Shown here piece by piece: positions 1 through 7,847 of a DNA stretch of 19,629 bases (within the stretch, counting starts at the first letter, position 1; each line of letters begins with the position of its first letter). The DNA comes from Hermodarchaeum sp048885185. GTDB taxonomy: Archaea > Asgardarchaeota > Hermodarchaeia > Hermodarchaeales > Hermodarchaeaceae. The DNA lies in the NCBI GenBank assembly GCA_048885185.1, contig JBHLQC010000016.1, forward strand, positions 1-19,629, given 5' to 3'. Below the pieces are notes generated by a model, which was not told where the DNA came from, did not search any database, and was given only the letters and a program-made list of their open reading frames with translations. A program made the position numbers and the translations under genes.

Positions 1-1468
1 GTCCACCGTCCAAGGCTGTTTCATCAGTGACCAGGAATGTTGAATCTGTTCTATACCAGCCCCGGATCCTCTCACCTACCGCGGGTTGGTCTTCAAAGCC
101 TGCCCCATTGACTGTGGCGGCCTCAAAATTCGCTTTATCAAGTAAGAGTTCCGTCCGTGCATCAAATCCCCAAGCTTGAACTTCCACTTCAAAGGAATCG
201 ACATGTATTTCGTTTCCTGAAAAGGAACCTAATGCATCATTCCACACATTTCGTGAGAAAGTGTTCCAGCTTCCCGTTGTGTTGAAATTGTCAGCTCTAA
301 GTGCAAGTGAAGTTGAAGTATTTGACCGGGGAGCAAATGGGCCATAGTATGTCAGAAGGTAATAGATGTGAACATTAGTTGTTCCATCATGAGCCCTCAA
401 ATGAATAAATGCGGTGGTGTTTTCATTTGGAGATTGAATGTTTAGGCGCCATTGAAATTGCAAAATACCGGGGTTAAGACTCGTTAGTCTGGCTTCACAA
501 CCGTCAAGAAAAATTATAAAACTCTCATTCCCGAGTGAGTTAGCCGTCATATTCGCACTCAGAATACCAGAAACTGCCGTGGTGCTGCTTTGAATAAAGC
601 CCTGGTCCATATTGGGTATTTCCAGATCCCATGAGGTTAAATCGCCAGTTTCAAAATTCCCGTTTCGCACAGAACCATTAATCCATTCATAGTTATTTGT
701 CGCATTGATCAACCGTACATCGTCAACAAAAGCCTGAACATACGTGCTAGTTTCACTAGAGGCTCTCAACCAGCAAACAATCTCATTCAATTCGAGTGTT
801 GCCCAAACCGATCCTGGGAAAGTTGGAATCTCTATGAAATCATCGGTTAGATTTCGACTAAAAAGATTCCATTGATGCGGTGGACCATTAATAATATAAT
901 GTCCAACAAGTGTTTGGTTAGTGAGTCCAGTAACAGTTTCATTGAGGTAGTAATGGATATTATAATCATCACCTATACCGGTTTCTGCGAACTCAATATC
1001 GATTCTGAAGAAATCCTGTAAAGGATCAGCAACCTGATCCAGATACCAGTCAAATGAAAGGGTGAGATTAGACATATCTGCCCCAATGTCATTTTGCCGT
1101 AATTTGAGGTCAGATGTCGTTGTCGTGTCTCTGATTTGTATACCACCTGAATAGGTTCCCTCACTCACTGGATACGGGGCTTGTGCGGCCCATTGGTATC
1201 GATCTGGACTCGTAACCACATCCCATCCAACACAATCTGTTGGATCATTCCAATCTTCAAAATCTGGGTTCTGAAATCGATTAGACGTCCAATTCGATTG
1301 AACCAAATCTGGTCCAGGTAATACTGGTGCATCACTGACCATCAACCCCAACAGACTCAGATCATTTGTGCTGGGGTTGGTTGTGCCATTAACCATAGGT
1401 AATGGAATTGGAATACACATTAGAAAGGCTAGCATTAGCCCGAAGAGTGCCAGGTTGGAAACCCTCAT
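1..1468 (-). CDS. Large secreted protein with tandem beta-sandwich (CBM-like) modules, C-terminus outside the window
   Basis: An uninterrupted minus-strand frame begins with ATG at 1468 and is still open at base 1, giving 489 full codons. A GAGG ribosome-binding site lies 10 nt upstream of the ATG. Residues 1-30 form a Sec-type signal: MRVSNLA, a hydrophobic run, then a polar Asn/Thr-rich mature start, so the protein is probably exported. The rest is repetitive. A module start of the form N-x-x-F-E followed by W occurs near residues 67-71 and 269-273, with a looser copy (NGAGFE) near 455-459. Modules one and two each carry an aromatic strand (LSFDWY, LQFQWR), and the first closes with VDDVRL before the next begins. 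This spacing of about 190-200 residues resembles carbohydrate-binding or jelly-roll beta-sandwich modules. Composition is rich in Asn, Thr and Ser, as in archaeal surface proteins. The ligand and any catalytic domain are unknown because the C-terminus is missing. Confidence 0.85.
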   Translation of the reverse strand, partial: MRVSNLALFGLMLAFLMCIPIPLPMVNGTTNPSTNDLSLLGLMVSDAPVLPGPDLVQSNWTSNRFQNPDFEDWNDPTDCVGWDVVTSPDRYQWAAQAPYPVSEGTYSGGIQIRDTTTTSDLKLRQNDIGADMSNLTLSFDWYLDQVADPLQDFFRIDIEFAETGIGDDYNIHYYLNETVTGLTNQTLVGHYIINGPPHQWNLFSRNLTDDFIEIPTFPGSVWATLELNEIVCWLRASSETSTYVQAFVDDVRLINATNNYEWINGSVRNGNFETGDLTSWDLEIPNMDQGFIQSSTTAVSGILSANMTANSLGNESFIIFLDGCEARLTSLNPGILQFQWRLNIQSPNENTTAFIHLRAHDGTTNVHIYYLLTYYGPFAPRSNTSTSLALRADNFNTTGSWNTFSRNVWNDALGSFSGNEIHVDSFEVEVQAWGFDARTELLLDKANFEAATVNGAGFEDQPAVGERIRGWYRTDSTFLVTDETALDGG

Positions 1469-1731
1469 ATGATAAATCCCTCGGGAAACCTTGCTCACCC
1501 TTATGCCAGCTCAAAAGGTAAAAGGCTTTGCATTAGCGTTTAGTTTTGTCTTAGCAATTTTGAAGTGAAATCTTCTTTTTTTCCAAGATATCAATGAAAT
1601 TTAGTTTCTTAGTTCACACAATGTGGTATGGCAGAAAAAAATTACTTACTCCTAGTTTTTTTGGTATTTCATTCCGATAGTTCTTCTCTTTCTACCAGCA
1701 AAGACACCACTTCAGCGATTAATATTAAATT
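1469..1731. other. Divergent intergenic region, AT-rich
   Basis: This stretch separates the minus-strand secreted protein gene from the plus-strand gene at 1732. It has T-rich and A-rich runs (for example a T run near 1575) and an AT-rich segment, TTAATATTAAATT, directly before the ATG at 1732. No TATA box is well placed for either gene, so I call no promoter. I see no RNA gene or repeat here. Confidence 0.4.
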
Positions 1732-2214
1732 ATGAAAGCGATATCTCCAGGGTACATCAAGGTGATGTCTATCTTCAATGATCCAACAACGAAAAATGGC
1801 CTAATTAGTTGGTCGGTATCTGTTCCAAGATTGAGAAGGTGGCCCCGACGCCGTTCAGTTCGTTCTGAGATTAGATTTACCATTCAGAATTTGTCTGAAT
1901 CCATTCTGCACGTTCAAATAAAATTACGTTCATCAACACGAATGTTAATTTTCAGGTCAACAATCACGCGAAAGATCGGGAGGGACCGAATCCGCGAGAC
2001 GAGTGAAGCCTTTGAAGAGACCATTGAGAAAGACATCAACTCTCAGGGTGAAACAACTTTCCACTTTCCTTTTCATTATCGTCCTCATCTAACACCCCTG
2101 AGAACGTCTGACATTCAGCTCAAATACTTAATCCTATGTTTCAACCAGAAGGGTCACCCAGTCATATCTTCTGGTGTACAAAATCTGGTTATTCCCATTG
2201 AAACTGGCACATGA
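1732..2214 (+). CDS. Hypothetical beta-rich protein, possibly arrestin/Vps26-like fold
   Basis: This 160-residue frame is not recognised as a named family. It has no signal peptide and no membrane segment, so it is probably cytoplasmic. The sequence alternates hydrophobic and polar residues in short strands (EIRFTIQN, ILHVQIKL, DIQLKYLILCF, QNLVIPIE). A basic patch lies near residues 34-45 and a charged helix-like stretch near 85-105. The late pattern of an F-x-F-x-F-like strand (TTFHFPFHY), a Pro/Leu loop, then S-D-I-Q-L-K-Y recalls the N-terminal arrestin-type beta sandwich, but this is only a resemblance. The start has no clear Shine-Dalgarno site and sits next to an AT-rich segment, so a leaderless transcript is possible. 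It stands alone between genes on the other strand. It could be a spurious frame, but codon use looks coding. Confidence 0.55.
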   Translation: MKAISPGYIKVMSIFNDPTTKNGLISWSVSVPRLRRWPRRRSVRSEIRFTIQNLSESILHVQIKLRSSTRMLIFRSTITRKIGRDRIRETSEAFEETIEKDINSQGETTFHFPFHYRPHLTPLRTSDIQLKYLILCFNQKGHPVISSGVQNLVIPIETGT

Positions 2215-2262
2215 GTTTATAGATTCTGAAAAACTAGGTCTTTTGGTTCTTTGATATCGGTT

Positions 2263-2314
2263 AAAAAAGGAAAAAAGCATCTCCGATTACCCAAAAAATC
2301 GGGTTGGAGATGCC
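2263..2314 (-). terminator. Hairpin plus T-tract terminator overlapping the stop codon of the 2287-2772 gene
   Basis: On the minus strand an 8-bp perfect stem (GGCATCTCC side at 2306-2313, pairing with 2277-2284) carries an inner ACCC/GGGT pairing. It is followed by two T runs (TTTTTT, CC, TTTTTT) at 2276-2263. The stop codon of the secreted-protein gene lies inside the hairpin. The form is that of a factor-independent terminator. Archaeal termination needs mainly the T-tract, so the role of the stem is inference. Confidence 0.65.
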
Positions 2315-2772
2315 ACTTCAGAGGAAAAGGAAGAAAGGGCCCCGTCTTCACCTTTCGGCGGGAGATAGTTGTCTTCAAACTCCCAATATCTGCCGTTGCA
2401 GCACAGGTAGATGCATTCCTTGTAATCGATACCGTTCCAACTAAACGTAATGTAATATCCGCCCTCAGTTAAACCATCCCAGCAAATGTTACCCATCTCA
2501 TCGGTCGTACCAACCGCGATCAAGTTGTCACAGTCAGCCTTGAATAATGACACCTCAAGACCAGAGATGAACATATCAGTTTCCTTCCAGCCTTCACTTT
2601 CAAGTAAGTATGCATATTCAAAGTGCTTGCAGAGTTCTATACCGGATGAAGATGGGGCAGCTCCTTTGACTGAAGTGGTATTTGGGGTGAGGGCAAGTGC
2701 GATTGCTATAGCTACGAATGCAATTGTGATCGTTGTAATCATCAGTGTTTTTGTCCTCGTTGAATTCCTCAT
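2287..2772 (-). CDS. Small secreted Cys-rich protein with Cna-B/prealbumin-like domain
   Basis: This 161-residue protein starts at ATG 2772, with GAGG 7 nt upstream. Residues 1-35 are a classic export signal or membrane anchor: a basic N-terminus (MRNSTRTK), a long Ile/Ala/Leu core, then a Thr/Ser/Ala region. The mature part contains GLEVSLFKAD, an xxVGTTDEMGNICW turn, and YYITFSWNG. This is the strand-turn-strand arrangement of Cna-B/SpaA-type or transthyretin-like beta sandwiches (V-x-L, then T-D-x-x-G-x, then Y-x-(V/I)). Six cysteines in the mature region (after GIEL, in KADCDN, in GNICW, and C-IYL-CC) could form disulfides outside the cell. The C-terminal tail is Ser/Gly/Pro-rich. Function is unknown; adhesion or ligand binding is only a guess from the fold. 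The gene ends in its own terminator and converges with the 1732-2214 gene. Confidence 0.75.
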   Translation of the reverse strand: MRNSTRTKTLMITTITIAFVAIAIALALTPNTTSVKGAAPSSSGIELCKHFEYAYLLESEGWKETDMFISGLEVSLFKADCDNLIAVGTTDEMGNICWDGLTEGGYYITFSWNGIDYKECIYLCCNGRYWEFEDNYLPPKGEDGALSSFSSEVASPTRFFG

Positions 2773-2812
2773 TCTTTTTCCTCGATATGAGGTTTGGTTT
2801 TATTATGGAGAT
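2773..2812 (-). promoter_or_regulatory. Candidate promoter and leader hairpin of the secreted Cys-rich gene
   Basis: On the minus strand a TATA-like ATAATAAAA lies at 2806-2798, about 30 nt before the ATG. Between them CCTC-ATATC-GAGG (2792-2780) can fold so that the Shine-Dalgarno GAGG pairs with CCTC. The stem is only 4 bp, so it is weak. Confidence 0.35.
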
Positions 2813-2821
2813 TCTGCATGA

Positions 2822-3048
2822 CTACTAGTCTGCTCCCTACTCCTTTGGAGGTAGGTCATCTCACATATCCCGCTGGTTCTGTTCAAGCCTGGAATCCGTT
2901 GGAAACCAGATACCTCAACTCTGAATAGCTTCTTTCTTGATATAAAGTGTGCTGGATTGTTCTAAGTGTAGAAAAGCGTAACAATTTCCAACAGTAAAGA
3001 TATACTCTTTTGATTAGTTAGAAAATAACCGACTTAAACCACAAAATG
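2822..3048. other. Intergenic region without a recognisable gene
   Basis: This stretch lies downstream of hutI and upstream of the 2287-2772 gene. It contains a short hairpin near 2838-2855 built around CTCC-TTT-GGAG, and a wider CTGGTT/AACCAG pair further on. I checked it for a tRNA because of a GGTTC-like segment, but no acceptor stem or anticodon arm could be built. No open frame with a plausible start was found. Confidence 0.45.
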
Positions 3049-4320
3049 CTATTGTGCAGAAAAAGCGATTTTTCCATTTTTTATCACTTTTTCGACAAGA
3101 TTTACTCCAAAATGATAGGGGATATGAGTATGGTTCGGGGTATCGATGATCAGAATATCGGCTTGTTTATTTGGTTCGAGACTTCCAACCACATGGGATC
3201 GGTTGATTGCATGGGCGGCATTGATGGTTGCTGCGGCAATGGCTTCGGCTGGAGTCATGCGCATATTTAGACAGGCCAAGGTCAAAATGAGTTGCATTGA
3301 TTCAGTCATACAATTAGGATTATAATCGGTTGCCAATGCTACGGGTACTCCCGCGTCAATTAATTTTCGTGCAGGTGCATACTCTTTCTCCATTAAGACA
3401 AAGGCGGTTGCTGGTAAAAGGACTGCAATGACTTGGGCTTTGGCTAGAGCTTGGATGCCTTGATTCGAAACTTTCAAGAGATGGTCCGCTGAGATCGCTC
3501 CGACTTCGGCTGCTAGTTCAGCTCCGCCCAAGGTGGTCATCTCATCGGCGTGCACCTTGGGAATAAGATCATATTCTTTGGCCCGGTTGAGAATGCGCCT
3601 TGATTGGTCGATGTCAAAGACGCCTTCTTCAGCGAACACATCACAAAATTCAGCCATTCCCTTTTTTGCGACGGTGGGAATCATTTTTTCCATGACCTGC
3701 TTCACATAGTGTTCAGGTCGGTCTTTGTATTTTTGCGGGACAACATGGGCGCCCATAAACGTTGGAACAACATCAATGGGATGAATCAGGTTGAGATCGC
3801 GGATAGCAAGTAATTGTTTGTATTCGTGTTTGGGCTCCAAGCCATAGCCGGACTTCCCTTCAATGGTTGTCGTGCCATACCGGAGCATTCGATTCAATGT
3901 GTGTTGCCCAAGACGCACTAAGGTCTTGCGACTTGCCCTTCGAGTGGCTTTGACCGTTACATTGATTCCTCCCCCCGCCTCCAAGATTTCCATGTAAGTG
4001 GCACCTTGAATTTTCTGGACAAATTCCTTTTCCCGGGTGCCCGCAAAGGCTAGATGGGCATGGGGATCCACAAATCCTGGAAGGACCGTTTTTCCTGTTG
4101 CATCAATGACTTTAGGTCGCGTTCCGGCTTTGACAAGTTTTTCAATTTCTCTGGTTTTCCCTACTGCAGCAATGCGATTCTCTTGGATTGCGACAGCGCC
4201 GTCTTTTATAATCCCTAACTCGGCGAGTTCGGTTCCCAGTTTGGGTTTATGGCTGGCTCCAGCTAGGGTGAGTAGTTCGGCGGCATGTAAAATGACTGAA
4301 TCAAAATGCATCCGTTCCAT
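3049..4320 (-). CDS. hutI: Imidazolonepropionase
   Basis: HutI hydrolyses 4-imidazolone-5-propanoate to N-formimino-L-glutamate, the third step of histidine breakdown, in the cytoplasm. The 423-residue length fits the family, part of the amidohydrolase superfamily. Expected metal and substrate residues are visible: the H-x-H of DPHAHLAFAG (H87, H89), TTIEGKSGYGL (151-161), H192, HADE at 257-260 (metal His and catalytic-type Glu), SADH (H280), and D332 in ATDYNPN. The family usually has NPG where this protein has NPN. The gene is last in hutU-ftcD-hutI, 47 bp after ftcD. ATG at 4320 is used although no strong ribosome-binding site precedes it; ATG at 4311 is an alternative. Assignment is firm. 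Confidence 0.95.
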   Translation of the reverse strand: MERMHFDSVILHAAELLTLAGASHKPKLGTELAELGIIKDGAVAIQENRIAAVGKTREIEKLVKAGTRPKVIDATGKTVLPGFVDPHAHLAFAGTREKEFVQKIQGATYMEILEAGGGINVTVKATRRASRKTLVRLGQHTLNRMLRYGTTTIEGKSGYGLEPKHEYKQLLAIRDLNLIHPIDVVPTFMGAHVVPQKYKDRPEHYVKQVMEKMIPTVAKKGMAEFCDVFAEEGVFDIDQSRRILNRAKEYDLIPKVHADEMTTLGGAELAAEVGAISADHLLKVSNQGIQALAKAQVIAVLLPATAFVLMEKEYAPARKLIDAGVPVALATDYNPNCMTESMQLILTLACLNMRMTPAEAIAAATINAAHAINRSHVVGSLEPNKQADILIIDTPNHTHIPYHFGVNLVEKVIKNGKIAFSAQ

Positions 4321-4367
4321 TACGCAGGAACAAGGGAATGAAACCTAATAAATGAGGCTCTTCACTA

Positions 4368-5327
4368 CTACCTCTTCTTCTTTGAAAGGCTTGATAGAAC
4401 ACTGCCATGCTTGGGATTCGCTTCAGCCAGTTTTCGATCTATGGCGATTTCCAGAATGTCCTCAACGGAGAAACCTTCTAACCTCAGATAGTAATCTGCA
4501 ACGCCTACTAAAGCTTCAATGGGGACCAGTCCACAAAATTCTGCACCTACTACAGGAACACCGAATCGGGCGGCTTCAATTTTGACCAATTCCATCTGTC
4601 GGTACAACGGTGACTTCCGGAAATCAGTATTCGTGATACCAATTTGGGTGATACCTCGATCCTCCCAGAGGGCGCCCATGGCCTTTATTCGGACAAGACC
4701 TCCCTTCTTGCGGTGAATCGCCTTGGCTACAGCTTTTGCAATCCGTAAATCTGTTGTTCCCAGGTTGATGTTTAACCCAACCATCACTTCCCGAGCCCCT
4801 GTCATGGTGGCGCCCGCGGTTGGATGGGGTTTGGATGGACCATATGCGGGTTGTCGTTCAGGGTCTTTCATATTCTTGGCAAGGGCTTCCCATTCGCCTT
4901 TCCGAATCCAGTCAACATCACCCTTCTCGGGAGTTTCAGCAGCTTCACCATAGAGATACACAGGGACATCATGCTCTTCTGCAAATGCCTTGGCGAACTC
5001 TTTGGACAGAGTGATACATTCATCGACGGTCATATTCTTGATTGGGACGAAGGGGGCTACATCCAATGCTCCAATTCGAGGATGTTGCCCTTTGTGTTTC
5101 CGCATATCAATCCGTTCAATCGCCACACGACCCGCACTCAACATGGCAGTTTTAGTTGCTTCAGGTTCACCGAAATAGGTGACGACTAACCGGTTATAAG
5201 CGGTGTCATTTTCGTAATCGAGAAGGTGGACACCCTTCGTTTGACGAATAGCATCAACAATAGCATTAATGGTCATACTATCTGAGCCTACACTAAAGTT
5301 TGGAATACATTCAACAATTCGTTCCAT
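4368..5327 (-). CDS. ftcD: Glutamate formimidoyltransferase (stand-alone formiminotransferase domain)
   Basis: The enzyme transfers the formimino group of N-formimino-L-glutamate to tetrahydrofolate (or an archaeal pterin equivalent), releasing glutamate, the last step of this histidine pathway. The 319 residues cover only the transferase part. The C-terminal cyclodeaminase domain of the bifunctional animal enzyme is absent. Family signatures are VECIPNFS at the N-terminus, KGQHPRIGALDVAPFVP (79-95, with H82 at the position of the catalytic His of the mammalian enzyme), and GARE followed by GLNINLGT. I chose ATG 5327 over the in-frame GTG at 5339 because AAAGGTG lies 9 nt before the ATG and family members begin with M-x-x-I-V-E-C. 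It follows the hutU stop by 18 nt and precedes hutI. Confidence 0.93.
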   Translation of the reverse strand: MERIVECIPNFSVGSDSMTINAIVDAIRQTKGVHLLDYENDTAYNRLVVTYFGEPEATKTAMLSAGRVAIERIDMRKHKGQHPRIGALDVAPFVPIKNMTVDECITLSKEFAKAFAEEHDVPVYLYGEAAETPEKGDVDWIRKGEWEALAKNMKDPERQPAYGPSKPHPTAGATMTGAREVMVGLNINLGTTDLRIAKAVAKAIHRKKGGLVRIKAMGALWEDRGITQIGITNTDFRKSPLYRQMELVKIEAARFGVPVVGAEFCGLVPIEALVGVADYYLRLEGFSVEDILEIAIDRKLAEANPKHGSVLSSLSKKKR

Positions 5328-5345
5328 TCTTGATTTCACCTTTGT

Positions 5346-7010
5346 CTAGTCCTTAAGAAACGGGATCTTGATATCACTCTTTTTAGCAAATTCAATTGCT
5401 TCCGGGTATCCGGCATCAACGTGACGTACAACACCCATACCCGGATCGGTGGTTAATACACGGAGGAGTCGCCGTTCAGCTTCGGGTGTTCCATCAGCCA
5501 CCGATACTTGGCCTGCTGAGATGGCGTAGGGAATGCCCACGCCTCCACCTTGGTGAAGTGAAACCCAAGTTGCTCCAGCTGATGCGTTGATGAGAACGTT
5601 CAATACGGGCCAGTCAGCGATGGCATCACTTCCATCACGCATATTCTCCGATTCGCGGTTCGGGGAAGCTACTGAACCAGCATCAAGGTGGTCACGACCG
5701 ATTACAATGGGGGCTTTTAGTTCTCCACTAGCAACCAAGTCGTTGAGGGCTTTTCCAAACTGCGCTCGTTCGCCATAGCCAAGCCAGCCTACTCGAGCAG
5801 GTAAACCTTCAAATTGCACTTTTTCATGGGCGAGCGTGATCCACCGCTTTAAGATGTTGTTATCTGGAAAAAGTTCGAGCACTAAATCGTCAGTTCGGTA
5901 GATGTCTTCAGGTTCGCCTGAAAGGGCCACCCAGCGGAAGGGGCCACGACCCTCACAGAAGAGCGGACGAATAAAGGCTTCTACGAATCCCGGGTACTTC
6001 CATCGGTTCTTTTTCTCATCCCAGGAAATCTTACTCGTGTGTTGTCGTAAATTGTTTCCGTAATCAAAGGCGATGGTCCCTCGTTCTTGAAGGTCAAGAA
6101 TCGCTTTCATGTGATGGAGCATCGAATCCTTGGAATGTCGAATATAATCCTCGGGGTCTTTTTCTCGAAGGCGATCAGCGTCTTCCTTACTAAAGCCCTT
6201 GGGATAGTAACCAGTTAGGGGATCATGTGCTGCGGTTTGATCCGTCACGACATCAACTTTGACGCCCCGTCTCACGATTTCAGGGTGTGTCTCTGCGGTG
6301 TTGCCAACTAATCCAATCGAACGTGGGATTTCTTTTTCAAGGGCTTCCTCTGCGAGCTGCAAGGCTTCATCTAAATCATCCGTTTTGAGTTCGCAGTAAC
6401 CTGCTCGTCTGCGTTTATCGATAGCTGCTTCGTCGACATCGACCGCGATGACAACACCTTCATTAAATGTAACCGCGAGAGGTTGGGCACCACCCATGGC
6501 CCCTACACCTCCAGTTAATGACAATTTACCTTTCAGCGTGCCATCAAAATGTCGATCTGCCACTGCAGCAAATGTTTCGAATGTCCCTTGAAGGATACCT
6601 TGGGTTGCGACGTAAATCCATGAGCCTGCTGTCATTTGCCCAAACATGGTCAATCCTTGTTTGTAGAGTTTGTGGAAGTTTTCCTCTGTGGCCCAAAACG
6701 GTACAATTAAGGAATTGGCGATAATTGCCCGAGGTGCATCTGTATGTGTTTTGAATACCGCGACGGGTTTTCCAGATTGGATGAGCATGGTCTCATCAGT
6801 CTCTAATTTAAGTAGGGTCTCCACGATTTCATCGAAGCATTCCCAGTTTCTGGCGGCTTGTCCTGTCCCTCCGTAGACAATGAGGTGTTCCCAATCCTTC
6901 GCGACATCAGGATCCAAATTATTTTGCAGCATGCGAAGGATGGCTTCGATTTGCCAGTTCTTACAATGTAATTGGGTGCCTCGATAGGCTCGAATCGGTT
7001 TACGTTTCAT
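5346..7010 (-). CDS. hutU: Urocanate hydratase
   Basis: Urocanase adds water to urocanate using tightly bound NAD+ and gives 4-imidazolone-5-propanoate, the second step of histidine breakdown. At 554 residues it is full family length. Motifs in order are RGTQLHCKNWQIEA near the start, VYGGTGQAARNWECF (45-59), IQSGKPV, GLTMFGQMTAGSWIYV (119-134), the Rossmann-like GGVGAMGGAQP (167-177), VTDQTAAHDPLTGYYP (255-270), FCEGRGPFRWVALSG (351-365), and a late GVVRHVDAGY. It is the first gene of the operon with ftcD and hutI and is transcribed away from the methyltransferase gene at 7168. AGGATGG lies shortly before the ATG at 7010. No histidase gene is next to it, so urocanate must come from a gene elsewhere or from outside the cell. 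Confidence 0.96.
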   Translation of the reverse strand: MKRKPIRAYRGTQLHCKNWQIEAILRMLQNNLDPDVAKDWEHLIVYGGTGQAARNWECFDEIVETLLKLETDETMLIQSGKPVAVFKTHTDAPRAIIANSLIVPFWATEENFHKLYKQGLTMFGQMTAGSWIYVATQGILQGTFETFAAVADRHFDGTLKGKLSLTGGVGAMGGAQPLAVTFNEGVVIAVDVDEAAIDKRRRAGYCELKTDDLDEALQLAEEALEKEIPRSIGLVGNTAETHPEIVRRGVKVDVVTDQTAAHDPLTGYYPKGFSKEDADRLREKDPEDYIRHSKDSMLHHMKAILDLQERGTIAFDYGNNLRQHTSKISWDEKKNRWKYPGFVEAFIRPLFCEGRGPFRWVALSGEPEDIYRTDDLVLELFPDNNILKRWITLAHEKVQFEGLPARVGWLGYGERAQFGKALNDLVASGELKAPIVIGRDHLDAGSVASPNRESENMRDGSDAIADWPVLNVLINASAGATWVSLHQGGGVGIPYAISAGQVSVADGTPEAERRLLRVLTTDPGMGVVRHVDAGYPEAIEFAKKSDIKIPFLKD

Positions 7011-7167
7011 GGGATTCCATCCTAAACCTCAAATGCCATTGAGCTTTGTCGTTGAGGGCTTTAAGTTGTTTTCTGTATCACAGTTAGTGCAAGGCTCCTT
7101 ATTCTCATGAATCAAATACGCCTGCTTTTATGCTAGTTTCAATTTATGTAATCTGAGCTAGGATGCT
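7011..7167. promoter_or_regulatory. Divergent promoter region between hutU and the methyltransferase gene
   Basis: For the plus strand, GCTTTTATG at 7124-7132 is a TATA-like box about 39 nt before the GTG at 7168. The same 9-mer is the core of the repeated element at 18117 and 19006. For hutU on the minus strand, candidates are CATAAAAGC from the same segment (long leader) and CTTAAAGC near 7060 (short leader). I cannot choose between them. Confidence 0.45.
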
Positions 7168-7830
7168 GTGTTCAGCTTGATTGAAGAATTCATCTTTCGA
7201 TACGGACTCCTCACCCTCTTCATTCTCTTCATGGGAATTCGTGGATATTTCGGTCGTAAGGCCACTCCTGTCGGTCAGAAGCGAACGCGTAAGGAACGGT
7301 GGGCGGACCAAGTCAAATACGAAAGCAAAGTCTTGGTCATCTTGCGAATCGTGCTTGTTTATGGTATGATCATGTTCGTCTTGATTTGGAGTCTTGTGCC
7401 TTTTCTATTACCTCTGTTAACGCAACTTATTGTCCCGAGTTTGGTACGGTGGATTGGTGTGATAATTTGTATCCTTATGGTCTTCATGATTACGTGGGTG
7501 GGCATTCATCTTGGTCGACAAGTCTCTGGAACCTTAGAAATTAAAGAGAGTCATACTCTCGTAACCAGTGGTCCCTACAAGTATATTCGGCATCCCATGT
7601 ATCTGGTGTATTTCATTTTCAATCTCGGTTTGTTTCTGGTCTGTGGAAATCTCATCGCGTTGGTCATCATCCTATTGGGATTGATTGTGGTGGCTTCTCG
7701 GATGCGTGTTGAAGAGCATATGATGATTGAACAATTTGGTGATGAATATCGGGAATACATGCACAGTACAGGGCGCTTTTTCCCACCTGTTCGAAGAAAA
7801 AGGAAAGATGATACCACTAACGAAAGATGA
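7168..7830 (+). CDS. ICMT/phospholipid-methyltransferase family integral membrane protein
   Basis: This 220-residue membrane protein belongs to the isoprenylcysteine carboxyl methyltransferase / PEMT-like group, which uses S-adenosylmethionine to methylate lipophilic substrates at the membrane. Hydrophobic segments lie near residues 10-24, 55-90 (probably two), 95-112 and 147-177. The diagnostic C-terminal motif is complete: GPYKYIRHPMY (135-145), then a double Glu (VEEHMM, 182-183), then FGDEYREYM and a final R-F-x-P-P before a basic tail. The true substrate (isoprenyl-Cys, lipid or other) cannot be told from sequence, and this family is widely misnamed. The start is GTG 7168, with AGGA just upstream; an in-frame stop shortly before it excludes longer forms. 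The stop is 17 bp from that of the convergent peptidase gene. Confidence 0.85.
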   Translation: MFSLIEEFIFRYGLLTLFILFMGIRGYFGRKATPVGQKRTRKERWADQVKYESKVLVILRIVLVYGMIMFVLIWSLVPFLLPLLTQLIVPSLVRWIGVIICILMVFMITWVGIHLGRQVSGTLEIKESHTLVTSGPYKYIRHPMYLVYFIFNLGLFLVCGNLIALVIILLGLIVVASRMRVEEHMMIEQFGDEYREYMHSTGRFFPPVRRKRKDDTTNER

Positions 7831-7847
7831 TGTGAATTTTGAAGGGA

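Noticed and set aside
973..1164. 63-residue minus-strand open frame
   Set aside because: It lies wholly inside the longer secreted-protein frame on the same strand in another phase, and has no ribosome-binding site or recognisable pattern.
2486..2821. 111-residue plus-strand open frame with a hydrophobic end
   Set aside because: It is antisense to the signal-peptide gene 2287-2772. Its hydrophobic part mirrors the signal peptide codons.
2870..2935. Possible tRNA
   Set aside because: A GGTTC-like segment and a CTGGTT/AACCAG pair are present, but no acceptor stem, D-arm or anticodon arm can be formed.
4824..5189. 121-residue plus-strand open frame
   Set aside because: It is antisense to ftcD, whose catalytic motifs are intact through the region.
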